The notes beneath the pieces were generated by a model. That model made no database searches. It was not told the DNA's origin and was given only the letters and a program-made list of their open reading frames with translations. From positions 124,001 to 188,000 of the forward strand of contig CAKSFT010000003.1 in assembly GCA_934454145.1 (NCBI GenBank): DNA of 64,000 nt. The letters run 5' to 3'. The stretch is from an uncultured Clostridia bacterium. GTDB taxonomy: Bacteria > Bacillota > Clostridia > UBA1381. Within the stretch, counting starts at the first letter, position 1. Each line of letters starts with the position of its first letter. Position numbers and translations under genes: made by a program. Shown here piece by piece: positions 1-9,753 of this stretch.

Positions 1-194
1 GAGAAGATATAGAAGAAATTGAACTGTGCGGACTGTGCACAGACATATGTGTGATTTCGAATGCCATGATACTCAAAGCTGCGTTTCCCGAAACGCGGAT
101 TGCGGTTAACGCACTCTGCTGCGCCGGTGTAACCAAGAAAAGCCATAACACGGCGCTTGATGCAATGCGTGCGGTGCAAATTGAAATTCTGTAA
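1..194 (+). CDS. Cysteine hydrolase (isochorismatase/nicotinamidase family), C-terminal part
   Basis: The reading frame enters from the left edge in phase with base 3 and ends at TAA 192-194. About 63 residues are visible. They include the family signature around the nucleophilic cysteine (ELCGLCTDICVISNA), followed by the usual C-terminal helix-strand segment containing CCAGV and SH. Family members hydrolyse amides such as nicotinamide, or isochorismate, in the cytoplasm with a Cys-Asp-Lys triad. Only the Cys part is inside the window, so the substrate cannot be assigned. The next gene starts 23 bases later on the same strand, so co-transcription is possible. Confidence 0.85.
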   Translation, partial: EDIEEIELCGLCTDICVISNAMILKAAFPETRIAVNALCCAGVTKKSHNTALDAMRAVQIEIL

Positions 195-217
195 CAAAAA
201 AGAGAGGTGTAATTGCT

Positions 218-1726
218 GTGAAAAGAACATATTTATGCATAGATTTGAAGAGCTTTTATGCCTCAGTGGAGTGTATTGAGCGGGATTTAAATCCTCTGAC
301 AACAAATCTCGTCGTTGCCGATGAAAGCCGCACTGAAAAAACAATATGTCTTGCCGTAACGCCAAGCCTGAAAGCATATGGTATTCCGGGCAGGGCAAGA
401 TTGTTTGAAGTTATACAAAAAGTGAAAAATGTCAATGCGGCACGAAGAAATAAGGCTCCCAATCATATACTTACGCAAAAATCATATGACGCATTGCAGC
501 TGAAAACAAACCCGTCGCTTGAACTTGACTATATCATCGCAAAGCCGAGAATGGCGCATTATATGGAGTATTCAGCAAAGATATACGAGATATATCTTAA
601 CTATGTGTCAAGTGATGACATACTTGTTTATTCCATTGACGAAGTATTTATGGATATAACTGCATACCTCAAGGCTGGCGGAAAAAGCCCAAATGATTTT
701 GCAAGGACAATTATTTGTGATGTCCTCGACAAAACAGGCATAACCGCAACGGCAGGCATAGGCACAAATATGTATCTTGCAAAAATCGCAATGGACATAA
801 CTGCAAAAAAGATGCAGCCGGACAAATACGGTGTGAGAATTGCATATCTTGACGAAATGACTTATCGCAGACAACTGTGGGGACACAGACCGCTTACTGA
901 TTTTTGGCGGGTGGGAAAGGGATATTCAAAAAAGCTTGAGGAAAACCGAATGTTTACGATGGGGGATATCGCACGCGAATCAACAACACCGTATGGAAGA
1001 AAAAAGCTAAAGAAACTTTTCGGGATAAATGCAAAAATGCTTGTAGACCATGCTTGGGGATATGAACCTTGCACGATTGCCGAGGCAAAGGCATATACAC
1101 CCGAAAACAAAAGTATAAGCACCGGGCAAGTGCTTAAGTGCCCGTATGATTTTGGCAAGGCAAGGGTTATTGTGTGGGAAATGCTTGAATTGTTGGCGCT
1201 TGATTTGGTTGAGAAACGTCTTGTAACAAATCAGATTATATTGACAGTCGGATATGACAGAGAGAATATAACCAATCCCGGGAACGGAAAAAAATACAAG
1301 GGTGAACTGATGAATGACAGATATGGCAGAAAAATCCCTAAACACGGGCACGGCACTGCAAATCTCGACAGATACACATCGTCGGCAAGATTGATAATCG
1401 AGGCAACACTGAAACTCTATGATGAAATTGCCGGCAAAGATTTGCTGATAAGGCGCATTACTATTTCGGCAAATAATCTTGTGCCGGAAAACAGCATTAA
1501 AGAACGCAAAAACTACGAACAGCTGGATTTGCTTACAAATTATGAAGAAGCAGAAGAAATGCGGGAAATGGAAGAAGAAAGATTGAAAAAGGAACGCCGG
1601 ATACAGGAGGCGATTCTTGATATAAAACACCGATACGGAAAGAATTCTATAATTAAAGGTGCAAATCTGCAAAAAGGCTCAACAACAATAGAACGAAACG
1701 GAAGTATCGGCGGTCACAAGGCATAG
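218..1726 (+). CDS. Y-family DNA polymerase (DinB/UmuC type)
   Basis: This 502-residue protein starts at GTG 218, eleven bases after a GAGAGG ribosome site. The N-terminal palm carries LCIDLKSFYASVE, giving the first catalytic Asp (D9) and the conserved FYASVE. The second metal-binding motif, YSIDEVFMD, lies near residue 140. A helix-hairpin-helix segment (FWRVGKGYSKKLEENR) lies near 230-250 and a little-finger region spans roughly 300-430. The C-terminus is a charged, probably coiled-coil tail. Such enzymes perform error-prone translesion synthesis. The lineage followed by a YolD-like gene is typical of Firmicutes plasmids, prophages and integrative elements (the UvrX/ImpB type), so horizontal origin is plausible. 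No LexA-type operator was seen in the 23-base gap upstream. Confidence 0.92.
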   Translation: MKRTYLCIDLKSFYASVECIERDLNPLTTNLVVADESRTEKTICLAVTPSLKAYGIPGRARLFEVIQKVKNVNAARRNKAPNHILTQKSYDALQLKTNPSLELDYIIAKPRMAHYMEYSAKIYEIYLNYVSSDDILVYSIDEVFMDITAYLKAGGKSPNDFARTIICDVLDKTGITATAGIGTNMYLAKIAMDITAKKMQPDKYGVRIAYLDEMTYRRQLWGHRPLTDFWRVGKGYSKKLEENRMFTMGDIARESTTPYGRKKLKKLFGINAKMLVDHAWGYEPCTIAEAKAYTPENKSISTGQVLKCPYDFGKARVIVWEMLELLALDLVEKRLVTNQIILTVGYDRENITNPGNGKKYKGELMNDRYGRKIPKHGHGTANLDRYTSSARLIIEATLKLYDEIAGKDLLIRRITISANNLVPENSIKERKNYEQLDLLTNYEEAEEMREMEEERLKKERRIQEAILDIKHRYGKNSIIKGANLQKGSTTIERNGSIGGHKA

Positions 1727-1736
1727 GGAGAATGTT

Positions 1737-2174
1737 ATGGACGAGTTTAAGTACAACGATATATTGGATATGCAATATCCAAATCCTGAAATTGAAAAGG
1801 ACTTTCCCGATGAAATATTGCGTACGGCTCAATTTGCGCCTTTTGCGGCTCTTACGGGCTACAATGACACGATTTCCGAAACAACAAGGCAAACGGACAG
1901 GAAATTGGTGCTTGACGAATATGAGGTTGAAAAAATAAACAGTAAATTGCAGTATCTCAAAAATGCAGATGAGGCACACGAGGCGGTTATAATATATTTT
2001 ATCCCGGACAAAAAGAAATCCGGCGGTGCTTATGTTTCAAAATGCGGCGTTGTCATCAAGGTGCGCGAGCATGAAAGGGATGTCGTCTTAGGGGACGGAA
2101 CCAGAATACCGATTGATGACATATTTTCCATAAACGGCAGTGTGTTTGATACAGCAGAATGGAGATTGTTATGA
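1737..2174 (+). CDS. YolD-like protein
   Basis: This 145-residue protein starts at ATG 1737, preceded by GGGAG at 1726-1730, ten bases after the polymerase stop. The segment RTAQFAPFAALTGYNDTI near residue 30 is the conserved N-terminal motif of the YolD-like family. The C-terminal half (YVSKCGVVIKVREHE, then a strand ending in IPIDDIFSING) fits the small beta-barrel of that family. These proteins are encoded next to mobile Y-family polymerases and are thought to act with them in the SOS response, although the biochemical role is not settled. The tight spacing implies one transcript with the polymerase. No other assignment competes. Confidence 0.85.
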   Translation: MDEFKYNDILDMQYPNPEIEKDFPDEILRTAQFAPFAALTGYNDTISETTRQTDRKLVLDEYEVEKINSKLQYLKNADEAHEAVIIYFIPDKKKSGGAYVSKCGVVIKVREHERDVVLGDGTRIPIDDIFSINGSVFDTAEWRLL

Positions 2175-2248
2175 AAAATAAAACCGCTTATGCAAAATTT
2201 CATGAAGAATGGTAATTTATACAAAACGCTGAAAAGCGATAAATATGT

Positions 2249-2278
2249 TTGACGAAGACAGAAATATATGCTATAATA
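2249..2278 (+). promoter_or_regulatory. Sigma-A type promoter with extended -10
   Basis: The -35 is TTGACG (2249-2254) and the -10 is TATAAT (2273-2278), separated by 18 bases. TGC just before the -10 gives an extended -10. The predicted start near 2285 yields a leader that runs into the hairpin at 2394-2429, before the large surface-protein gene. Confidence 0.7.
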
Positions 2279-2393
2279 AAAATAGAATTATTTTCGGAAA
2301 GGACTTGACGAGAGATGAAGCATTGTGTAAAAAATATATATATTCATGTAGGTTTGTCCTTCTTTTGCTACAATTTTAAGAACTGGTTTTAAG

Positions 2394-2437
2394 ATATGTT
2401 CACTTTTGATTTGTTGAAAGCGAACATATTTTTTTGC
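2394..2437 (+). terminator. Intrinsic terminator or attenuator in the leader of the 2.3k-residue SLH gene
   Basis: ATATGTTC (2394-2401) pairs with GAACATAT (2422-2429). After one A/C mismatch the stem continues as CTTT with AAAG. The 3' arm runs straight into a tract of eight T (2429-2436). With the promoter at 2249 this defines a transcript of about 150 nt, or a leader that conditions expression of the gene at 2583. The leader also holds AAGGAC near 2298 and GTCCTT near 2355, which could pair. No known riboswitch class was recognised. Confidence 0.6.
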
Positions 2438-2582
2438 TTTTTTATACTGAATTTGTCGCAGTCCGATTATATATCCCAAAAGGAGAGTGTTGTCTATGCA
2501 ATGGCAAAAAGCCGATAATCGCAGTTCGGCAGGCAAAACTTATTGCGATACAAATAAAAATTTTCAGAAGGGAAAAATAACT

Positions 2583-5500
2583 ATGAGAAAAAGAGTTTTG
2601 AGTCTTTTTACTGCATTTGTATTATGTTTCTCACTGTTGCCGGCAACATTCGTTTCGGCGGCAAAGACGGAAACAGCGTCAACCGGAGTGAAGACTGTCA
2701 ACCACAGTGCTGGCATAATCAAAGGATATGACAGCACAAGCAACAGCTACAACTATGTTTATTATGGTGCACGGGACGGCAAGGGCGTCAAATGGCGTGT
2801 GCTGGACGATGAAACGCTTGACGGAAATGCAGGGTTCTTCCTGATGCTGGAGAATGCAATCAGTGGAGTGGAATTTATCGGTTATTGCACGGTCGGTACA
2901 TTGGACAGCGCCAGAAACAACTGTTGGAGGTACGCCGACGACAAGTGCCACAACTGGTGGGAAAACAGCACGGCCAACGTCTGGTGCCGCGCCTTTACGG
3001 AACAGATAACACCCGTTACTACGCTTGGTTTCAGCACAAACCAAAGGACGCTGGGTGATACGCTCTATAACAACAATAAGGCGGCCTATGACAAGAATTA
3101 CAACACATTTTCCGAACTTGAAAGGGCAAAAATTCTGCCAACAACAAAGACGGACAAAAACTACAAAGGCAATTATCTGTATTGCGGCAGAGATTTAAAA
3201 GATGAAAAGGTCTTTTTCCTCTCGGCCGATGAAGTGTCGGACGCAAACTATGGCTTGGATAATGACGCAAACCGCACAGCCGATTATATCTGGATGACCC
3301 GTTCCGCCGCCGGCAGGGACTGTGTTTACTCCGGAGATCTTGAGTGCCAGTATGGCGGAGACGGCATCAACGATGCCGGCATCGCCGCAATCTATCCGTC
3401 AGGCTATCTGACTGACTGGGGTGTTTATACGGCGGTTTTGGACAAAGTGCCCGGTGGTGTCCCGAAGGAAATATACAAATTTTATTCTCAGACTGCCTCG
3501 GCTCGCCCCGGTATGAACATCGGTTATGACAGCATTGTGTTTGCATCTGCGCCGGACGCTGCATGGGAAAGGACATTTGACCTTTTGACTGATTACAGCG
3601 GCAATGAGTGGAAACTGACCATGGGAACAGGCGACAGTTTCAGCGCTGATTTGGATACCAATGTTTTGTCAGATGACGGCATTGCCATTACCCATCCGTC
3701 TTTGAATGGCATCGGGACGGCAGAATACAATACCGTGACGGCGGAACTTAAAAATACCGACGGGGAAACGGTGGCGTACGGTGCGCTTAACACGGCGGAC
3801 ACGTCTGCCAACACTGGTACACTGCCGCTGCCGAACGGGCTTGCCGACGGTGTATACACTCTGACCCTCCGTGCCGAACAATGGAACGGAGAAAACATGA
3901 CAAACTATGCCTCGGCAGGCTATGATGCAGGCACTATATATGTCGGCAAGGACAACAGTCACGATGGGCATGACTTCACACCTATTTTTTCGGAGGCTCA
4001 GCTGGCTGATATGACAGCAGATGACTATGGTTTCCTGATTACAGATGTGACGGTTGATTCTGATACTGTCTACACCGGGCATTTGTGTCTGAACGGTTTC
4101 ACACTCAGCGGCGATATGCAGGTGCGTGATTTTGCTCTTTATGATGATGAAGATGACGATGGCGCAGTGGATGGCAGTCTGATCTTGACAGGCGGAACGC
4201 TGGACATTTGTGACGGCACGGTAAATGGCGGCATCGTCCTGACAGAGGGAAAGCTGGCTTTGCACGGCGGTGTCGTGAATGATAACAAAGACGGATATTC
4301 TGTTGTAGCGGAAAGCGGCACGACTGTAACCTTCCCGGGAAAAACCACACTCAACGGAGAAACGGCAGGTCTGTATCTGAAAAATGATGCAAAAGTCAGC
4401 GCGGCAGGCATTGCAGTACCGTCACGCCCATATACTGTGAAGCTTGAGAACAGCATCGGCAGTTTCTGCACCAACTGGGACGAAACACTGGACTACACAC
4501 GATATTTTTCGGGTGCAAACGGCTATTCCGTGGGCCGCGAAGGTGCGATTTTGTCACTGTTTGAATGTGCGCACAGCGTCCCGGAGCACCCGGCGTGCGG
4601 CGCAAGCTGTGAGCACGGCGGCAGACACCCGGTGATTTCCGACTGGCAGACACTCACAGGCGCTGAAACGGAACTTCCGAGAGGCAGTTATGTTCTCAAT
4701 TCCAACATTATGCTTGAGAATAAAATTGAGATTACAGGCGAGGTGAACCTGTGCCTGAACGGATATGTTCTTAGCCTGAAAGATGATGACACAAATCTGG
4801 TTGTGATGGACGGCGGCACACTGAACATCAGCGATTGCAGCGCAAACCAAACAGGCAGAATTGATGTGAAAGTCACAATGAAGGAAGATTACCCCGATTA
4901 CCGCGGTGCAATAGTTGTAGACGATAACGGAACCCTCAGGCTGTACACGGGCACAATCAAAAACACGGCCGGTTCAGTGGCGGTGCTCATACGCGGCGGA
5001 AATTTTGATATGTATGGCGGCACAATCAGTGACTCCAAGTATGGCATAAACAACAAAATTAAAGGTCGGTTTGATATGTACGGCGGCACAGTCAAAGCAT
5101 GTACATACGGCATCATTGCAACCGGAGATACCAGGCTATATGCCGATTCTCTTGTTACCGGCTGCACCGGCTACGGTGTGTCCGGCGACAGAATGAGGGC
5201 AGTGCTCGGCGGCACAATCAGCAACTGCGATGTGGGCTTTCACTCGGGCACAGTAACAGACGGCGGTGTTGTTGAAAATTGCCGAATCGGAGCAGATCAT
5301 TATGTGAGGGTGGAACAGGGTGGCATTATCAGAAACTGTACGGAGTACGGTGTATACGCCATTGAACTTATCATGACCGGAGGCAGTGTCACCGGTTGCA
5401 AAACGGGAGTATATTTAAATCCCCAAAAAGCAAAGAATGGTATAAATTTGATGACCGTTTCGGGTGCACCGGTTATTTCCGGGAATACTGCCAATGTTGT

Positions 5501-8500
5501 GGTCTATTCAGCGCTAAAAGGTGACGGCTCAAAAGATTCAAAAGCAGATGTACAGGCTATCTTTGTCGGTGCGGAGGGAATTTCGGAGGAAGCGGTGATT
5601 CCTGTCCGTGTTATCACTACAGACGGTGATTCTGAAAGCTATAATCCAAGTGAATTTGACTCATACACATTTTCGGGGGTTTATCCGACAAGGGATTACA
5701 GCCGATACTTTGAAAGCGACGTATCAAATTTCCGTATTGTGCACAGCATCGAAAAAAATCAACTGGCATTTGCATATAAAAATGGAAGTAAAAGAGACAA
5801 CGCAGGCAACCTAATATACCGCCGCGTCTTATGCTTTATGCAATATAACGCCAATGGCGGCAGCGGCAGCATAGACTACAGCACTCTTGACGATGGCTAT
5901 AGGGTAAACCAATATAATCCATACACATCTGTGAAAATGGCGGATACTACAAACAGCGACGGACACCTGATTGCAAACCCGTTTACTGCCCCGGCCGGCA
6001 AGGTCTTTGCCGGATGGAATACAAAGGCAGACGGTAGCGGCATTCCCTATGCCGACCGGGATATCTTCCGCTATGGTTATACCACTGTCTGGGTCTTCAA
6101 TGGAAAAACAGTGGAACTTTATGCCCAGTGGGCGAACGCAGGCGGCATAAATGTTACCTTTGATGCAAACGGCGGCACATGCGGAACAGCTGGCAAAAAC
6201 GTGAAATATGGCACAAATTACGGTGAGTTGCCGGTGCCTGTGCGTGACGACTGCGATTTTATCGGCTGGTATACCGAAAAAGACGGAGGGAATCAAGTGT
6301 TTGACAGAACTATGGTTTCCACACTCTCCGACCACACCATCTACGCACATTGGAAGGAAAACGGCTTTACCGTTTCATATAATCCGGGTATATCTGTTCC
6401 GGGCGGCATCGGTACAATGGCAGATGTCAAAGGGGTATCCGGGGCATATAAACTTCCCGAATGCGGATATACGGCACCGAGCGGCAAGAAGTTTAAGGTA
6501 TGGGAAGCGGATGGAAAAGAGTATGCACCGGGAGATGTGATTATCGTTTCAAAGAATATAACGGTTACAGCCGTTTGGGAAGATATCGAAAAAACAGCGG
6601 TTATCATAGATGAAGATGTTCAGACTTTCGGATATGATGCCGCAGAAAAAACATTTGTTATCAAGGGCAATGTCACAAGCGGATTTACAGTGAAATATCA
6701 AAAAGACGGTTCGGACATCGCCTCGCCGACAAATGCAGGCGATTATGATGTCATCATTGAAAGAGCAGAGGACGATGTATATAAGCCGTACAGCAAAACA
6801 ATAAATGGCGGACTTAAGATTACACCGAAGGACATAACCGGCGCAACAGTCGGAACCTTTGCGGCAATGACATATAACGGCAAAGAGCAGATGCCACAGG
6901 CATCTGTCACGGCAGACGGTCTTGCGGCAACGGGAGAATGGAGCAAAGTCATAAATGTTGCGGACAAAACAACATTTACTGCAAACGGAAACTTTGTCGG
7001 TACGATTGCCGATAAATCCACCGGCATGTCAAAAGCACTTTCGGGCTTTGCCCTGGCGCCTTTGGCAAAATCCGGGCTGATATATAACAAAACGCCACAG
7101 GTGCTGATTACTGCCGGCGAGGCAGACGGCGGTGTTATTAAGTACAGCATCGATAACAAAGCTACGTGGAGTGAGGAGCTTCCGCAAGCTGTAAATGCCG
7201 GCAGTTACGAAGTCTGGTATCGCGTTATAGGTGATGGTAATCATAATGACACAGAGCCTGTAAAAATCGATGTTTCCATTGCAAAGGCAAACGTTGATAT
7301 TCCGACTGTTGCAAGTAAGATATATACCGGAAACAGACAAACGGCGGAAAACGGAGAAACGGAATTATATACAGTCAGTGAGAACAACGGCGGAATCAAT
7401 GTCGGAAGATATGATGTTAAGCTTTTGTTAAAAGACAGCGCAAACTATCGTTGGGACAGAAAAGCAGATGATGTTTCGGAAATCACTTTGGGTTTCTGCA
7501 TCACAAAAGCAGATAACGAATGGACAACGAAACCAGGTATTGTCGGTTGGACTTATGGCGAAACCGCAAATGCACCTGTCTATGCCGCAAAATTCGGAAA
7601 CGTAAAGGTGGAATATAAAAAAGCCGATGGGGAGGACAGCACATATACAACCACAGCACCAACAAACGCCGGAGATTACAAGGTTCGCTTCACTGTTGCG
7701 GCAACAGATGATTTCGGAGGACTTTCCGAGGTTATCGCCCTGAACATTGCGAAGGCGGCACAGCCTGCGCCGTCATCTGTCACAGCCGTAAACGAAACAA
7801 TAAAAGGAAAATCGGACGGTAAAATTATCGGTGTCGATTCGGCAATGGAATACAGAGTGGACAGTGCAAATGAATATACCGCAATTACCGGGAGTGAAAT
7901 TGTAGACCTTTTGGCAGGTACATACAAGGTGAGATACAAAGAAACCGACAACCACCTTGCAGGCGATGACAAAATAATAGAGATTGCCGCCGGTGAAATG
8001 ATAAAAATAACCTTTGATTCAAACGGCGGTACAGCTGTTGACAGCAAAATGTGTGAGTACAACCGGACAATCACCGCACCGGAATCCGAACCGACAAAAG
8101 ACGGTTACGAATTTGTCGGCTGGTTTGCAGACAGCGGATTTGCAGCCGAATGGAATTTTGATACGGATAAGTTTGCAGAAAACAAAACTCTGTATGCAAA
8201 ATGGGTGTGCGGCACAGTTTCGTATGAGCAAGGCAGCGTCGGAGGGGTCACCGCAGAGGGCATCAATGATGTCGCAAAGGCAGAAAAGACTGATATTTCG
8301 CTTGTCGTTAAAACACAGGAAGTGACCGGGGACAATCAAAGCCAGAATGCCATCAGAAATATCACAGGTATACCGAATTATTTGAATTTCTATGATATCA
8401 CCCTGAAAAGATTCACAGGCGGATTGATTACAGAGGCACCGAACGCGGTGGAGATTAAGCTTCCGTATGACTTTGCCAAAAAGAAGAACATCAAGGTTTA

Positions 8501-9527
8501 CAGATATCACAGCGGAAATGCACAGGAGCTCACGGCTTTTGCCGGCAGAGATGCGGACAAACCGTTTGTTGACGGAACGTACTTTGTTGACACGGAAAAC
8601 GGATGTATTTATATATATTCTTCCAAGTTCTCGACATACGCAGCAGCATATGATGCAGTATCTTCAGGCAGAGGCAGCAGTACAGAGAGTAGTTATACCG
8701 TTCGCTTTGAAACGAATGGTGCTGACCCCGTCAGTGCTCAGACTATTGCGAAAAACGGCGTTGCAAAAGAAACTGCCGTGCCGGTGAAAGACGGATATAT
8801 ATTTGACGGCTGGTACGTAAGCAATGATTTTTCGGAAAAGTATGATTTCGGAACAAAAGTGACAAAAAATATTACACTTTATGCAAAATGGGAAGAGGAT
8901 AAAAAACCGACAGAAGGTAAAGGCGAAAACAGCGACAAGCCAAATGACATTGAAGAGCATGATTGCCCATCAAAGAATTTTGACGATTTGGACATAAGTC
9001 TGTGGTATCATTCGGATACGGATTATGTTTTGTCGAGTGGACTTATGAAGGGAACCTCAGCAAAAACATTTGAGCCAAACAAAAACCTGACGCGCGCAAT
9101 GCTTGTTACCATTTTGTACAGAAACGAAGGGAAACAGGCGGAAAATAACAGCCATTCATTTATAGATGTCAAGAAGGGGGCATATTATGAAAATGCCGTT
9201 TCTTGGGCACAGCAACATGCCATTGTAAATGGAATATACGAAAACGAATTTGCACCTGATGCACCCATCACCCGTGAACAAATTGCGGTAATGATGCACC
9301 GCTATGCGGAATTTAAAGGCATTGATATTTCGAGAGGGGATAACGCAAATATCCCGTCTTACAGCGATTTTAATACAGTTTCCGGGTATGCGGTTACATC
9401 AGTGTGTTGGGCAGTCGGTTCGGGACTTATAAAAGGAAGAACCGAAACAACGCTTAATCCGAAAGACAACGCAACGAGGGCGGAAATCGCTGCAATCCTC
9501 CATAGATTTTTAAAGAATAATAAATAA
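2583..9527 (+). CDS. Giant secreted SLH-anchored protein with DUF6273, beta-helix-like and Listeria-Bacteroides repeats
   Basis: A signal peptide (MRKRVLSLFTAFVLCFSLLP, then ATFVSA) starts at ATG 2583. An in-frame ATG at 2496 has a stronger AAGGAG site and would add 29 residues, so the start is not certain. About 35-300 resembles DUF6273 (KWRVLDDETL, WMTRSAAG). About 520-970 is a glycine-rich beta-helix-like stretch with repeated 'YGGTI/VTGC' turns. Three Listeria-Bacteroides repeats (FDANGG...GWYTEKDGG...YAHW type) cover about 1080-1330. MBG-like sandwiches (YNGKEQMPQA; APTNAGDYKVRF) cover about 1335-1725. Two more repeats lie near 1805-1875 and 2037-2104. Three SLH modules (about 2130-2312, with LTRAMLVTILYR) anchor it to the cell-wall polymer. 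It is 2314 residues long. No catalytic domain was recognised, so an adhesin or surface-display role is an inference. Confidence 0.88.
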   Translation: MRKRVLSLFTAFVLCFSLLPATFVSAAKTETASTGVKTVNHSAGIIKGYDSTSNSYNYVYYGARDGKGVKWRVLDDETLDGNAGFFLMLENAISGVEFIGYCTVGTLDSARNNCWRYADDKCHNWWENSTANVWCRAFTEQITPVTTLGFSTNQRTLGDTLYNNNKAAYDKNYNTFSELERAKILPTTKTDKNYKGNYLYCGRDLKDEKVFFLSADEVSDANYGLDNDANRTADYIWMTRSAAGRDCVYSGDLECQYGGDGINDAGIAAIYPSGYLTDWGVYTAVLDKVPGGVPKEIYKFYSQTASARPGMNIGYDSIVFASAPDAAWERTFDLLTDYSGNEWKLTMGTGDSFSADLDTNVLSDDGIAITHPSLNGIGTAEYNTVTAELKNTDGETVAYGALNTADTSANTGTLPLPNGLADGVYTLTLRAEQWNGENMTNYASAGYDAGTIYVGKDNSHDGHDFTPIFSEAQLADMTADDYGFLITDVTVDSDTVYTGHLCLNGFTLSGDMQVRDFALYDDEDDDGAVDGSLILTGGTLDICDGTVNGGIVLTEGKLALHGGVVNDNKDGYSVVAESGTTVTFPGKTTLNGETAGLYLKNDAKVSAAGIAVPSRPYTVKLENSIGSFCTNWDETLDYTRYFSGANGYSVGREGAILSLFECAHSVPEHPACGASCEHGGRHPVISDWQTLTGAETELPRGSYVLNSNIMLENKIEITGEVNLCLNGYVLSLKDDDTNLVVMDGGTLNISDCSANQTGRIDVKVTMKEDYPDYRGAIVVDDNGTLRLYTGTIKNTAGSVAVLIRGGNFDMYGGTISDSKYGINNKIKGRFDMYGGTVKACTYGIIATGDTRLYADSLVTGCTGYGVSGDRMRAVLGGTISNCDVGFHSGTVTDGGVVENCRIGADHYVRVEQGGIIRNCTEYGVYAIELIMTGGSVTGCKTGVYLNPQKAKNGINLMTVSGAPVISGNTANVVVYSALKGDGSKDSKADVQAIFVGAEGISEEAVIPVRVITTDGDSESYNPSEFDSYTFSGVYPTRDYSRYFESDVSNFRIVHSIEKNQLAFAYKNGSKRDNAGNLIYRRVLCFMQYNANGGSGSIDYSTLDDGYRVNQYNPYTSVKMADTTNSDGHLIANPFTAPAGKVFAGWNTKADGSGIPYADRDIFRYGYTTVWVFNGKTVELYAQWANAGGINVTFDANGGTCGTAGKNVKYGTNYGELPVPVRDDCDFIGWYTEKDGGNQVFDRTMVSTLSDHTIYAHWKENGFTVSYNPGISVPGGIGTMADVKGVSGAYKLPECGYTAPSGKKFKVWEADGKEYAPGDVIIVSKNITVTAVWEDIEKTAVIIDEDVQTFGYDAAEKTFVIKGNVTSGFTVKYQKDGSDIASPTNAGDYDVIIERAEDDVYKPYSKTINGGLKITPKDITGATVGTFAAMTYNGKEQMPQASVTADGLAATGEWSKVINVADKTTFTANGNFVGTIADKSTGMSKALSGFALAPLAKSGLIYNKTPQVLITAGEADGGVIKYSIDNKATWSEELPQAVNAGSYEVWYRVIGDGNHNDTEPVKIDVSIAKANVDIPTVASKIYTGNRQTAENGETELYTVSENNGGINVGRYDVKLLLKDSANYRWDRKADDVSEITLGFCITKADNEWTTKPGIVGWTYGETANAPVYAAKFGNVKVEYKKADGEDSTYTTTAPTNAGDYKVRFTVAATDDFGGLSEVIALNIAKAAQPAPSSVTAVNETIKGKSDGKIIGVDSAMEYRVDSANEYTAITGSEIVDLLAGTYKVRYKETDNHLAGDDKIIEIAAGEMIKITFDSNGGTAVDSKMCEYNRTITAPESEPTKDGYEFVGWFADSGFAAEWNFDTDKFAENKTLYAKWVCGTVSYEQGSVGGVTAEGINDVAKAEKTDISLVVKTQEVTGDNQSQNAIRNITGIPNYLNFYDITLKRFTGGLITEAPNAVEIKLPYDFAKKKNIKVYRYHSGNAQELTAFAGRDADKPFVDGTYFVDTENGCIYIYSSKFSTYAAAYDAVSSGRGSSTESSYTVRFETNGADPVSAQTIAKNGVAKETAVPVKDGYIFDGWYVSNDFSEKYDFGTKVTKNITLYAKWEEDKKPTEGKGENSDKPNDIEEHDCPSKNFDDLDISLWYHSDTDYVLSSGLMKGTSAKTFEPNKNLTRAMLVTILYRNEGKQAENNSHSFIDVKKGAYYENAVSWAQQHAIVNGIYENEFAPDAPITREQIAVMMHRYAEFKGIDISRGDNANIPSYSDFNTVSGYAVTSVCWAVGSGLIKGRTETTLNPKDNATRAEIAAILHRFLKNNK

Positions 9528-9536
9528 CAGCAAGAT

Positions 9537-9580
9537 TATAAACAAAGATCCTGCCGAAACCGGTGGGTTCTTTGTTTATA
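9537..9580. terminator. Bidirectional hairpin after the SLH gene
   Basis: A perfect 12-bp stem, TATAAACAAAGA (9537-9548) with TCTTTGTTTATA (9569-9580), encloses a GC-rich loop. It starts ten bases after the stop codon. The T-rich 3' arm (TTCTTTGTTTATA) provides the U tract. Confidence 0.7.
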
Positions 9581-9672
9581 TAGAGAAACCACGCGATAGC
9601 CACATGAACCGCAAACTTTGGCGCAAGGAATATTACGCAGATAAACTCATTAAAAAAATGTTGTCGGATGTA

Positions 9673-9701
9673 TTGATATAGTGGTATAACTATGCTATAA
9701 T
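9673..9701 (+). promoter_or_regulatory. Promoter of the TetR-family gene
   Basis: TTGATA (9673-9678), a 17-base spacer and TATAAT (9696-9701), with TGC as extended -10. The -10 abuts the 36-bp inverted repeat that follows, so a repressor bound there would block initiation. Confidence 0.8.
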
Positions 9702-9735
9702 ATGCACTATACAATGCACATTATATAGTGCATAT
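9700..9735. promoter_or_regulatory. Probable TetR autoregulatory operator (perfect inverted repeat)
   Basis: Arms ATATGCACTATA (9700-9711) and TATAGTGCATAT (9724-9735) are perfect 12-bp inverted repeats separated by 12 bases. They begin at the last bases of the -10 and end six bases before the Shine-Dalgarno sequence. The position and symmetry fit a dimeric TetR-family repressor controlling its own gene. Confidence 0.7.
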
Positions 9736-9753
9736 CAATTGGAGGCGTGTTCA

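Noticed and set aside
1732..1938. Overlapping open frame starting just before the YolD-like gene
   Set aside because: A shadow frame: it has no protein-like composition, while the frame from 1737 carries the family motif.
2315..2353. Twelve-codon frame in the leader before the SLH gene
   Set aside because: No clear ribosome site spacing and no codon pattern typical of attenuation; the leader hairpin stands without it.
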